From positions 434,001 through 498,000 of the forward strand of contig NZ_JAPNTZ010000006.1 of assembly GCF_026626335.1 (NCBI RefSeq): 64,000 nt of DNA, given 5' to 3'. Positions 57,162 to 64,000 of the stretch are shown one piece after another. Position 1 is the first letter of the stretch, and each line of letters starts with the position of its first letter. This DNA is from Paractinoplanes pyxinae. GTDB lineage: Bacteria > Actinomycetota > Actinomycetes > Mycobacteriales > Micromonosporaceae. The notes beneath the pieces are model-generated. The model was not told the origin of the DNA, searched no databases, and worked only from the letters and a program-made list of their open reading frames with translations. A program made the position numbers and the translations under genes.

Positions 57162-57707
57162 ATGGCTGACGATGCTGTCGCGCTGGATCCGCGGACTCTG
57201 CGGGGGCTGGCGCATCCGTTGCGCGTGCGGATGTTGAACCTGCTGCGGGAACGCGGGCCCTCGACGGCCAGCAAGCTGGCCGAGCGGCTGGGCCAGTCGA
57301 GCGGGGCCACCAGCTATCACCTGCGCCAACTGGCCGCGTACGGCTTCGTCGAGGAGGACCCCGACCGGGGCACCGCCCGGGAACGTTGGTGGCGGGCCGC
57401 CCATCAACGCACCACACTCGACCCGGCGACCGGGCGCGCGGCGGAGGGCAGCGCCGAGGGCTACCTGCGAGCCGTGGCGGCGGCCGACTTCCAGCGCGTC
57501 GAGGCGACCATCGCCGACCTGCCGACGATGTCCGAGGGCTGGCAGGACGCGTTCTACTTGGCCACCGAGCAGCCGCGCCTCTCCGTGAGCCAGGCCGCCG
57601 AGCTGAGCCGCCGGTTCAAGGCCCTGCTCGACGAGTACGCCGCCCAGGCCCCCGAGGACGCGGCCCGGGTGAGCGTGCAGTGGCAGATCCTCCCGATGTC
57701 CGAATGA
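57162..57707 (+). CDS. ArsR/HTH_20-type winged-helix regulator
   Basis: This 181-residue regulator has HTH LAHPLRVRMLNLLRERGPST, LAERLGQSSGATSYHLRQLA and wing VEEDPDRGTARERWW. The C-terminal helical region (about 90-181) is typical of regulators paired with MFS exporters. ATG 57162 is chosen because the conserved domain starts soon after; no Shine-Dalgarno precedes it and palindromes fill the upstream 33 bp. Its stop overlaps the MFS start (ATGA). Confidence 0.9.
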   Translation: MADDAVALDPRTLRGLAHPLRVRMLNLLRERGPSTASKLAERLGQSSGATSYHLRQLAAYGFVEEDPDRGTARERWWRAAHQRTTLDPATGRAAEGSAEGYLRAVAAADFQRVEATIADLPTMSEGWQDAFYLATEQPRLSVSQAAELSRRFKALLDEYAAQAPEDAARVSVQWQILPMSE

Positions 57708-59065
57708 GACCGCTGCCCGGGCTGCTCGCGGCCGAGACGGTTTCGCTGGCCGGCAGCCACATCGCCACGGTCGCGGTGCCGTGGCTGGTGCTGGTCACGA
57801 CCGGCTCGGCTACGCGGGTCGGGGTGGTCGCGCTCGCTCAGACGCTGCCGTTCGTGCTGGCCGGGGTGCTGGGTGGCGCGCTGGTCGACCGCACGGGTCC
57901 GCGCCGCGTCGCCATCGCGGCCGACGTGGTCAGCGCCATCACGGTCGGCCTGATCCCGTTGCTGCACCTGTTCGGTCAGCTGACCTTCGGCCGCCTGGTC
58001 GCGACGGTCGCGGTCTCGGGCGCGGTCGCCGGCTGCGGCGCCGTCGCCAAGCGGGCGCTCCTGCCGGTGGCGGTCGAGGTTTCCGGTACGCCGATGGGCC
58101 GCGCCACCGGCCTGTTCGAAGGCCTGTCCCGAGCCGCACTTCTCGTCGGCCTGCCGTTGGGCGGCATCCTCGTAGCCTCCTTCGGCCCGGCGACAGTCCT
58201 GCTGATCGATGCCGCCTCGTTCGCCGTGGCCGCCGTCCTGGTCACGACCACCGTCCGCTTTCCCGCCGCCGATCATCAGACAGCCGGAAGCGCTGTTGCA
58301 CCGGCCGCTCCCGCGGCTGCCGACCCTCCTCCCCAGACACGTGCGGGCGTGGCTACTCGCGGTATCGCGGCGGGGTTCGCCTTTCTGCGGCGCGACCGGC
58401 TGATCCTGGCCGTCACCGCGATGCTCTTCTTCACGAATCTCGCCGATCAGGCCTACATCGCGGTCTTCCTACCGGTCTGGGTACGCGAGACCGGTGCCGG
58501 CCCGGCCGCGTTCGGGCTGGTGGGCGGCGTCTTCGGGTTGGGGGCTGTGCTCGGCGCGACGGCCTACTCGATCCTCGCTGTGCGGGTGCCGCGGGCGCTG
58601 ACCTTCGTCGTCTGCTTCCTGATCGCCGGCTCGCCGCGGCTGTTCACGCTGGCTCTCAGCAACGAGTTGTGGCTGATCCTGGCGGTGGCGTTCGGGGCGG
58701 GCCTGGCCATCGCGGCGGTCAACCCGATCCTGATGGCGGTCGGCTACGAACGCATCCCGGCCCACCTGCGGGGCCGGGTGCTCGGCGTGATCGGCGCCCT
58801 CTCGTACGCCGGGCTCCCCCTCGGCGGCCTGCTCGGCGGCCTGGCCGTCGACGGCACCGGCCTGCGCGCCGCCCTGCTGTCCGCGGGCGCCCTCTACCTC
58901 GCCGTGACCCTGGCCCCGCTCTTCTTCCTGAGCCGCCTGACCCGATCACTAGAGCCTCCGGCATCAGTTGAGCCGTCGACATCAGGAGACGCCAGTACGT
59001 CCCTATACGGCGGCCCATCAGACGCGGCAGACCACCCGAGAACGCCGTCCGCGACAGTCGGATAA
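57704..59065 (+). CDS. MFS transporter, likely drug efflux
   Basis: This 453-residue major facilitator has 12 hydrophobic segments, with a central Ala/Pro-rich loop. The A-motif-like GALVDRTGPRRVAIAADV between helices 2 and 3 is conserved. It belongs with the MFS_3/enterobactin-exporter-like group common in actinomycetes. Coupled to an ArsR-type regulator, it is probably an inducible exporter. The last 40 residues are a hydrophilic, Ser/Pro-rich tail. Confidence 0.9.
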   Translation: MRPLPGLLAAETVSLAGSHIATVAVPWLVLVTTGSATRVGVVALAQTLPFVLAGVLGGALVDRTGPRRVAIAADVVSAITVGLIPLLHLFGQLTFGRLVATVAVSGAVAGCGAVAKRALLPVAVEVSGTPMGRATGLFEGLSRAALLVGLPLGGILVASFGPATVLLIDAASFAVAAVLVTTTVRFPAADHQTAGSAVAPAAPAAADPPPQTRAGVATRGIAAGFAFLRRDRLILAVTAMLFFTNLADQAYIAVFLPVWVRETGAGPAAFGLVGGVFGLGAVLGATAYSILAVRVPRALTFVVCFLIAGSPRLFTLALSNELWLILAVAFGAGLAIAAVNPILMAVGYERIPAHLRGRVLGVIGALSYAGLPLGGLLGGLAVDGTGLRAALLSAGALYLAVTLAPLFFLSRLTRSLEPPASVEPSTSGDASTSLYGGPSDAADHPRTPSATVG

Positions 59066-59201
59066 GCGACAAGACACTTTCGTTCCCCGACGAGCCGTTT
59101 ACATCCGTATTCGCCCGTATATCCCCTGGATTGTGGGCCCGCTCGACCCCACACTGGCGATCACTCATCCGGCACCGCTACGCATCGCCAGGGGGTTCGC
59201 C

Positions 59202-59417
59202 ATGCCGTTCCACCCGAGTTCCGCAGTGAGCGTCGCAGTCCTGCTGCTCGTGGCCGCCGCCATCGTCGCCGGCTTCCACGCCAGCCGCCGTCCGCCCGCC
59301 CGGCGCCCGGCCCGAGCCACCCGCCCGCACGCCTGGGTGCCCACCGCCGGCTTCCTGACGGCGACGGCCCTCCTGTTCGCCCTCCTCTTCGCCGCCGCCT
59401 TCACCGCCGGCAGCTGA
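59202..59417 (+). CDS. Small membrane protein, 71 residues, two predicted helices
   Basis: The 71-residue product has two hydrophobic segments (VAVLLLVAAAIVAG and FLTATALLFALLFAAAF) joined by an Arg/Pro-rich loop (SRRPPARRPARATRPHAW). I recognise no family. ATG 59202 has AGGGGG 6 nt upstream. It ends 9 bp before a strong bidirectional hairpin. A larger open frame to 58968 is not supported. Confidence 0.6.
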   Translation: MPFHPSSAVSVAVLLLVAAAIVAGFHASRRPPARRPARATRPHAWVPTAGFLTATALLFALLFAAAFTAGS

Positions 59418-59425
59418 GCCGCCCG

Positions 59426-59457
59426 TCGTCGGCCCACGCTGAGCCGCGGGCCGACGA
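59426..59457. terminator. Bidirectional hairpin terminator
   Basis: TCGTCGGCCC (59426-59435) pairs perfectly with GGGCCGACGA (59448-59457) around a 12-nt loop, in the 45-bp gap between convergent genes. Confidence 0.75.
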
Positions 59458-59462
59458 GGGCG

Positions 59463-60131
59463 CTAGAGCGAGAACCGATCCACGATCACGAACCGCAGCA
59501 GCGCCCGATACACCCGTACGGCATCGCTCATCGACCCGAAATGCGACGACGCGTTCCCGCCCAGGTAAGTGGTCGCGATCTCCACCTGCTCGATCGGGTG
59601 GCCGCCGCGCACCGCCGCCAGCAGCACGTTCATCTCGTACTCGAACCGCTCGCCGGGCACGCCGACCAGCCAGCCCAGCATCGAGCCCGGATATCCCCGC
59701 AGCCCGGTCTGGGTGTCCCGCACCCAGCGCCCGGTCGCCGCCCGGAACAGCTCCCGCGTGATCGCGTTACCCAGCCGCGACCGCGGGGGCATCCGCCGTA
59801 CTCGCCGCACGCCCAGCACCAGGTGGTCGCCCTCAGCCACCCGCGAGGCGACCCGCAGAATGTCCGCGGCGCTGTGCTGACCGTCCCCGTCCGCGCACAC
59901 CACCGGCTCACCCGGATACGCAGAGGCGATGTGCGCGAACCCGGTCCGCAGCGCCGCCCCCTTGCCACGGTTCACCGGATGCCGCAGCACCGTGCACCCC
60001 GGCATCTCCACCGGCTTCGTCGAACCGTCGTCGACCAGCACCACAGCGCACGACGGATCGGCCGCACGGACGTCGGCCACCAGACGGGACAACCCGCCAC
60101 CCGGCTGATAAACCGGCACAAGCACCACCAT
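59463..60131 (-). CDS. Glycosyltransferase family 2 (polyprenol monophosphomannose synthase-like)
   Basis: The 222-residue GT-A enzyme has VVLVPVYQPGGGLSRLV, LVDDGS, CADGDGQHSAADILRVA with the metal-binding Asp residues, and RDTQTGLRGYP. This is the pattern of DPM1-like enzymes that move a sugar from a nucleotide to polyprenyl phosphate. There is no C-terminal membrane anchor. It is 8 bp after the DUF218 gene, probably in one operon. Start GTG/ATG is at 60131. Confidence 0.9.
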   Translation of the reverse strand: MVVLVPVYQPGGGLSRLVADVRAADPSCAVVLVDDGSTKPVEMPGCTVLRHPVNRGKGAALRTGFAHIASAYPGEPVVCADGDGQHSAADILRVASRVAEGDHLVLGVRRVRRMPPRSRLGNAITRELFRAATGRWVRDTQTGLRGYPGSMLGWLVGVPGERFEYEMNVLLAAVRGGHPIEQVEIATTYLGGNASSHFGSMSDAVRVYRALLRFVIVDRFSL

Positions 60132-60139
60132 GCGCGCTG

Positions 60140-60718
60140 CTATACCCCGCGGCGCAACATCGTTACCATCCGTCGCTCCCGGCGCAGCAGCACAGCCGGA
60201 TCGCGGACGCCCAGGAAGCAGACACGCGACGCGGCCCGCACCCCGTACTCGAAAAGACCGCCCCTCGGCAGCCCCGACGCCGGCACATCAACCAGGGCGG
60301 CGCCGCGCAACCCCAGCACCTTGCCCGCCAGGAAACGGGCCCGCGGCAGGTGCCAGGCGTGCGTGACCAGCCCGAGCGGCCGCCCGGGCCCCAGCCGCAA
60401 CCCGTCGAGCAGCCCGTCCTGCGCCACGTGCAGCAGGTTCTCCAGAGTGCTCCGCGACCGGCACTCGATCCGTACGACGTCCGGGTTCATCCCCATCGAG
60501 ACCGCGGCCGCCCGCATGAGGTCGGCCTCGCGGCACCCCGGAGGCGGCTCGGCGGCACCCGATCGGGCCTGCTCCCAGCCCCCGGAAAACACGACCCTTT
60601 CCACGTACGGATAGGAAACCGCAGCCCGCACCCGGGCCAGACTGCCGGCCGAGAGGCCGGAGGCGGTCAAGCCGTTGCCGAGGACCAGGAGCGCGGCCGC
60701 TACGCGATCTGCTGCCAC
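60140..60718 (-). CDS. YdcF/DUF218-family protein
   Basis: The 192-residue protein has the DUF218 pattern: ALLVLGNGLTASG near its start, VFSGGWEQ, a short motif with RSRSTLENLLHV, and LVTHAWHLPRARF (His motif). DUF218 proteins (SanA/YdcF/ElyC) act in envelope or murein precursor lipid carrier pathways. It overlaps the MBL gene by 19 bp and precedes the GT2 gene, suggesting envelope polysaccharide synthesis. Confidence 0.85.
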   Translation of the reverse strand: MAADRVAAALLVLGNGLTASGLSAGSLARVRAAVSYPYVERVVFSGGWEQARSGAAEPPPGCREADLMRAAAVSMGMNPDVVRIECRSRSTLENLLHVAQDGLLDGLRLGPGRPLGLVTHAWHLPRARFLAGKVLGLRGAALVDVPASGLPRGGLFEYGVRAASRVCFLGVRDPAVLLRRERRMVTMLRRGV

Positions 60719-61803
60719 CAGCCGTCCACCGCGGGCGGGTTGTCGACGTCGACGCGCTCACCCGGACGCGGCACGGCCAGCCGGACGTCGCGGGCCTTGG
60801 CCTCACGCCAGGTGCGGTCGGCCGGCTCGGGCCACTCGTGCAGGGCCAGGTTGAACGTCGCCCAGTGGACCGGGATCATCAGGCCGCCGCGCACGTCGAC
60901 GTGGGTGGCCACGCCGTCTTCCGGGAACATGTGGATGTCGGGCCAGTTCTCGCTGTACGCCCCGATCTGCACCAGCGTGACGTCGAACGGGCCGTGCTTC
61001 TCGCCGATCTCGGCGAAGCCGGGGAAGTAGCCGGTGTCGCCCGAGTAGAAGACCTTGCGGGTCGGCCCGTTGATCACCCAGCTGGCCCACAGCGTGCCGT
61101 CACGGCCGAACCCGCGCCCGCTGAAGTGCCGGGCCGCGGTGGCGATGAACTCGAGCCCGGCCACGCGGTGGGTGTCGTTCCAGTCCATCTCGACGATGCG
61201 GGTGGCCGGCACGCCCCAGCGCTCGAGGTGAGCGCCCACGCCCAGCGGCACCAGGAAGGGCGCCGCCTGCAGGTCGACCAGGTTCTGGATGGTTTCCATG
61301 TCCAGGTGGTCGTAGTGGTCGTGCGAGATCAGCACGGCGTCCAGCGGCGGCAGGTCGCGCAGGGCGACCGGCGGCTGATGCAGGCGCTTGGGCCCGCTGA
61401 TCTGCGACGGCGAGCAGCGTTCGCTCCACACCGGGTCGAGCAGGACGCGCTTGCCCTCGATCTCGACCAGGGCGGAGGAGTGGCCGTACCAGGTGACGTG
61501 CAGCCCGTCGGCGGTGGCGCCCGGGTCGGGAGTGACCAGCGGGATCGGCAGGCGCGGGTGGCGGCGCTCGCGGTCGCGCAGGGTCTCGGCGAAGATCTTC
61601 GGCATCGACGAGGCGGCGAGCATGGTGGCCGGGACGCTGTTGCGGAACTTGCCCTCGGAGAACTGGGGCGAGGCCTGCATGCGGGCCAGCCGCTCACCCT
61701 TGGCCCGGCCGCCCATCTGGCGCGGGATCTCCCGCGCGACCCACACCGCCGCGGCCCCCACGGCCAGCGCAATAAGAGATCCAGTACGTGCTCGCTTCGC
61801 CAT
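60700..61803 (-). CDS. MBL-fold metallo-hydrolase (NAPE-PLD/UlaG-like)
   Basis: The 367-residue protein has an N-terminal hydrophobic segment (LIALAVGAAAVWVAREI), then the MBL domain with TWYGHSSALVEI, the metal motif LISHDHYDHLD (HxHxDH) and the later FYSGDTGYFPGF and MIPVHWATFNLALHEW. This is the NAPE-PLD-like branch with phosphodiesterase activity on phospholipids in known members. It is probably membrane tethered. ATG 61803 is chosen to start at MAKRART. It heads a three-gene operon with DUF218 and GT2 genes. Confidence 0.88.
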   Translation of the reverse strand: MAKRARTGSLIALAVGAAAVWVAREIPRQMGGRAKGERLARMQASPQFSEGKFRNSVPATMLAASSMPKIFAETLRDRERRHPRLPIPLVTPDPGATADGLHVTWYGHSSALVEIEGKRVLLDPVWSERCSPSQISGPKRLHQPPVALRDLPPLDAVLISHDHYDHLDMETIQNLVDLQAAPFLVPLGVGAHLERWGVPATRIVEMDWNDTHRVAGLEFIATAARHFSGRGFGRDGTLWASWVINGPTRKVFYSGDTGYFPGFAEIGEKHGPFDVTLVQIGAYSENWPDIHMFPEDGVATHVDVRGGLMIPVHWATFNLALHEWPEPADRTWREAKARDVRLAVPRPGERVDVDNPPAVDGWWQQIA

Positions 61804-61839
61804 CAGACCAGTTTGCCAGGTGTGACACACTGCTCAGCC

Positions 61840-62418
61840 GTGACTGTCGACACCCTTCAAACTCAGCAGCAGCTGATCATCCGTCAGCGCATCCGGCTGA
61901 TGGTCAACCAATACGAGATCCACGCCGTCACCCCCGACGGCCAGGAGGCCGGTCTCCTCGCCTTCGCGCAGCAGAAGCGCATGGCATTCAAGGAGCAGGT
62001 CACGCTGTACGCCGACGACACCAAGCAGGTGCCGGTCTTCGGCTTCAAGGCGCGCCAGCGCATCGACCTCGGGGCCACCTACGACGTGACCGACGCCAAC
62101 GGCGCCGCGATCGGCCTGTTCAAGAAGAACTTCAAAGAGTCGCTGATCCGCTCGACCTGGCACCTCGAGCAGCCCGGCTTCGGCGAGATGATCGGCCGCG
62201 AGACCAACCAGCTGGTGGCGATCCTGCGCCGCTTCGTCGAGTCGCTGTCGTGGCTGCCCTACCACTTCGACTTCGTGCTGGCCGACCGTCCGGTCTTCTC
62301 GGTCGTCAAGAAGTGGGGCCTGCGCGACCGCTACGTCGTGACGATCCACGACCCGCAGGTCGACCGTCGCCTGGTCGCGGCCATGTCCGTCGCCTTGGAC
62401 GCGCTGCAGGCCCGGTAA
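61840..62418 (+). CDS. LURP-one-related/scramblase-like protein
   Basis: The 192-residue protein has the tubby-like LOR pattern: LIIRQRIRLMVNQYEIHA, VFGFKARQRIDLGATYDVTD, GAAIGLFKKNFKESLIRSTW and FDFVLADRPVFSVVKK. Related LOR proteins are widely distributed with no established role. GTG 61840 is used. It is divergent from the MBL operon, 37 bp away, and its stop codon forms part of the likely dgt promoter. Confidence 0.85.
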   Translation: MTVDTLQTQQQLIIRQRIRLMVNQYEIHAVTPDGQEAGLLAFAQQKRMAFKEQVTLYADDTKQVPVFGFKARQRIDLGATYDVTDANGAAIGLFKKNFKESLIRSTWHLEQPGFGEMIGRETNQLVAILRRFVESLSWLPYHFDFVLADRPVFSVVKKWGLRDRYVVTIHDPQVDRRLVAAMSVALDALQAR

Positions 62419-62421
62419 TCT
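62416..62421 (+). promoter_or_regulatory. Predicted -10 element TAATCT of dgt
   Basis: TAATCT overlaps the preceding stop codon and ends 7 nt before the dgt ATG (62429). No Shine-Dalgarno is seen, suggesting leaderless expression. Confidence 0.45.
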
Positions 62422-62428
62422 CGTCCGG

Positions 62429-63874
62429 ATGGACGACCCACGGGCTCAACGCCTCTTCGGCGACCGGCTGGTCGCCCCCGGCGACCTCGCCTCCAGCCCG
62501 TTCCGCGTCGACCGCGACCGCATCGTCGCGTCGCCGTTCTTCGCCCGGCTCGCCGGCGTCACCCAGGTCATCAGCCCGGGCGGCGCCGGCCTGCTGGTGC
62601 ACAACCGGATGACCCACAGCCTCAAGGTGGCCCAGGTGGCCCGGGCCATCGCTGAGCGGGTCGACCCCGACCTGGCCGACAAGCTGGGCGGCTGTGACCC
62701 CGACGTGGTCGAGGCGGCCGCCCTGGCCCACGACCTGGGTCACCCGCCGTTCGGCCACCTGGGCGAGCGGGTGCTCGACCGGGTCGCCCGCCAGCGGCTC
62801 AAGCTGCGCGACGGCTTCGAGGGCAACGCCCAGTCGTACCGCATAGTCACCAGCACCGAGAGCCGCGGCCAGGCCACCATCGGGCTCAACCTGACCAACG
62901 CCGTCCGGGCCGCGATTTTGAAATACCCGTGGACCCGCCGCGACCCGCAGCGCTTCATGGACCCGGCCCCCCGCGGCGCCGCCCCGCCCACCGACGACCC
63001 CGAGGCCGGCTCGCTGAAGTTCGGCGCCTACTCGACCGAGGCGGCCGACATGCACGCCGCCCGGGCCCCGTTCGCGGGCCGGGTCGCCGACTGGCAGCAG
63101 ACCGTCGAGGCCTCGGTCATGGACACGGCCGACGACATCGCGTACGCCATCCACGACCTCGAGGACGTGCACCGGGTCGGCGTCCTGCAGCAGGGCGCCG
63201 TCGCCACCGAGCTGATGGCCTGGCAGCGCTGGGGCCCTTCCACCGATCTGACCCGCGCCGGCGGCGCCATCGAGTCCCTGCGCCGCCAGCTGCACCGCAA
63301 GGACGCCTGGATGGCCGACGACGACGCGTTCGCCGCCGCCGTCGAGCTGGTCCGGGCCGAACTGGTCGACGGCCTGCTGGCCCGCCCCTTCGACGGCTCA
63401 CTCGACGCCGAGTCCCAGGTCGCGGCGTTCTCCGCCACCTGGACGCGCCGCCTGGTCGAATCGGTCGAGACGATCGCCGACCCCGCCGTCCGCTCCGGCC
63501 ACGTCCAGCTCGCGACAGCCCAGTGGCACGAGGTGCAGATCCTCAAGTTCGTCCAGAACCGTTTCGTGCTGGCCCGCCCCGACCTGGCCCTGCACCAGCG
63601 CGGCCAGGGCCGGCTCGTCTCCTCGCTGGTCGACGCCCTGATGGCCTGGCTGATCGACCCCGACGAAGAGAACCGCATCCCCAGCCGCCTGCGCGACCTG
63701 GTCGAACTGGCCGAGGCCGAGCTGCCCGCGGGCACTCCCGAACGCGTCGACCGGGCCCGCGGCCGCGCCGTCATCGACTTCGTGGCCGGCCTGACCGACA
63801 ACCAGGCGGTGGGGTTGATGCAGGCGCTGTCCGGGAAATCCCGCCAACTCTGGACGGATGCGTTCGTTCTATAG
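62429..63874 (+). CDS. dgt: Deoxyguanosinetriphosphate triphosphohydrolase-like protein
   Basis: The 481-residue HD-domain enzyme hydrolyses dGTP (or other dNTPs) to nucleoside and triphosphate. The HD motifs are NRMTHSLKVAQVARAI, ALAHDLGHPPFGHLGE and, later, SVMDTADDIAYAIHDLED. The long C-terminal helical part is typical. It is cytoplasmic and involved in dNTP pool control. It starts 10 bp after the LURP-one-like gene. Confidence 0.94.
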   Translation: MDDPRAQRLFGDRLVAPGDLASSPFRVDRDRIVASPFFARLAGVTQVISPGGAGLLVHNRMTHSLKVAQVARAIAERVDPDLADKLGGCDPDVVEAAALAHDLGHPPFGHLGERVLDRVARQRLKLRDGFEGNAQSYRIVTSTESRGQATIGLNLTNAVRAAILKYPWTRRDPQRFMDPAPRGAAPPTDDPEAGSLKFGAYSTEAADMHAARAPFAGRVADWQQTVEASVMDTADDIAYAIHDLEDVHRVGVLQQGAVATELMAWQRWGPSTDLTRAGGAIESLRRQLHRKDAWMADDDAFAAAVELVRAELVDGLLARPFDGSLDAESQVAAFSATWTRRLVESVETIADPAVRSGHVQLATAQWHEVQILKFVQNRFVLARPDLALHQRGQGRLVSSLVDALMAWLIDPDEENRIPSRLRDLVELAEAELPAGTPERVDRARGRAVIDFVAGLTDNQAVGLMQALSGKSRQLWTDAFVL

Positions 63875-64000
63875 GCAGGCTCAACGGCAAGATCCAAATC
63901 TGGATGTCGTAGCGGGGTGGGGGGTTACAGACCGTCGCTCCCGCCGAGGGCCGCGGCGGGGTGAGCTGGCCGCTGGCGCGTCCAGAACGCTCACCCCACC
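63875..64000. other. Window end, no gene called; 9-bp inverted repeat
   Basis: GGGGTGAGC (63958-63966) pairs with GCTCACCCC (63989-63997) around 22 nt, downstream of dgt. It may be a terminator or part of a repeat that continues beyond the window. No coding frame is convincing. Confidence 0.35.

Noticed and set aside
1..64000. tRNA, rRNA or riboswitch genes
   Set aside because: I looked in each gap for tRNA-like arms and known leader motifs and found none. A covariance-model search would be the decisive test.

Overview
The window is very GC-rich actinobacterial DNA. Lsr2, a CebR-type cellulase operator, BioB next to a BsaP-like partner, ECF sigma/anti-sigma signalling and many divergent gene/regulator pairs point to a soil actinomycete. 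A member of the Micromonosporaceae such as Actinoplanes is my best guess, from protein flavour and not from a database search. I see no rRNA, tRNA, CRISPR array, insertion sequence or prophage.

Layout. 1-7.2 kb: end of a GT39-type membrane protein, a TMEM175-like channel, an acyl-CoA ligase, a zinc alcohol dehydrogenase, a ChoD-like GMC oxidoreductase, a flavin-barrel protein and a GNAT. 7.4-9.98 kb: a secreted GH12-CBM2 cellulase with a perfect CebR box, then lsr2 and an SDR. 10-15.3 kb: an alcohol dehydrogenase divergent from its TetR regulator, and a three-subunit molybdenum hydroxylase operon (2Fe-2S, FAD/4Fe-4S, molybdopterin). 15.3-28.2 kb: housekeeping and accessory enzymes, including a GGDEF-EAL protein, SDRs with divergent regulators, a HAD/ROK pair, a SpoU methylase and an AlkA-like glycosylase. 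28.4-33.0 kb: an ECF sigma/anti-sigma pair followed by three exported or surface proteins. 33.4-35.0 kb: a methyltransferase divergent from a repeat-bearing TetR gene over a twin operator. 35.1-41.4 kb: a compact HerA-SbcD-SbcC-NurA-like operon for DNA-end processing. 41.6-45.7 kb: an ArsR/SRPBCC/NTF2 group, a RibD-like reductase with a tiny Cys-rich protein, and two ACT proteins, one fused to GNAT. 45.7-50.4 kb: biotin genes (bsaP-like, bioB, bioF, bioD). 50.4-51.8 kb: a lower-GC islet with an orphan HTH protein. 51.9-63.9 kb: GH65/ribokinase/DUF1697 operon, GAF protein, lipid kinase, ArsR-MFS pair, GT2/DUF218/MBL operon, LURP-one-like protein and dGTPase.

Main points of interest. (i) bioF carries a 91-codon in-frame insertion made of 9-residue repeats resembling the adjacent native sequence. 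bioD carries a 383-residue Pro/Ala-rich extension built from 99-bp and 45-bp repeats. Other genes here carry a (GGA)11 run, 15-bp and 21-bp unit repeats and a 54-bp duplication, suggesting active tandem-repeat growth in genes. (ii) The HerA/NurA-like/SbcCD operon is an archaeal-style end-resection module in an actinomycete. (iii) The sigma-factor-linked surface-protein cluster looks like an uncharacterised envelope module. (iv) Several genes have a TANNNT element 6-8 nt before the start codon and no clear Shine-Dalgarno, suggesting leaderless mRNAs.
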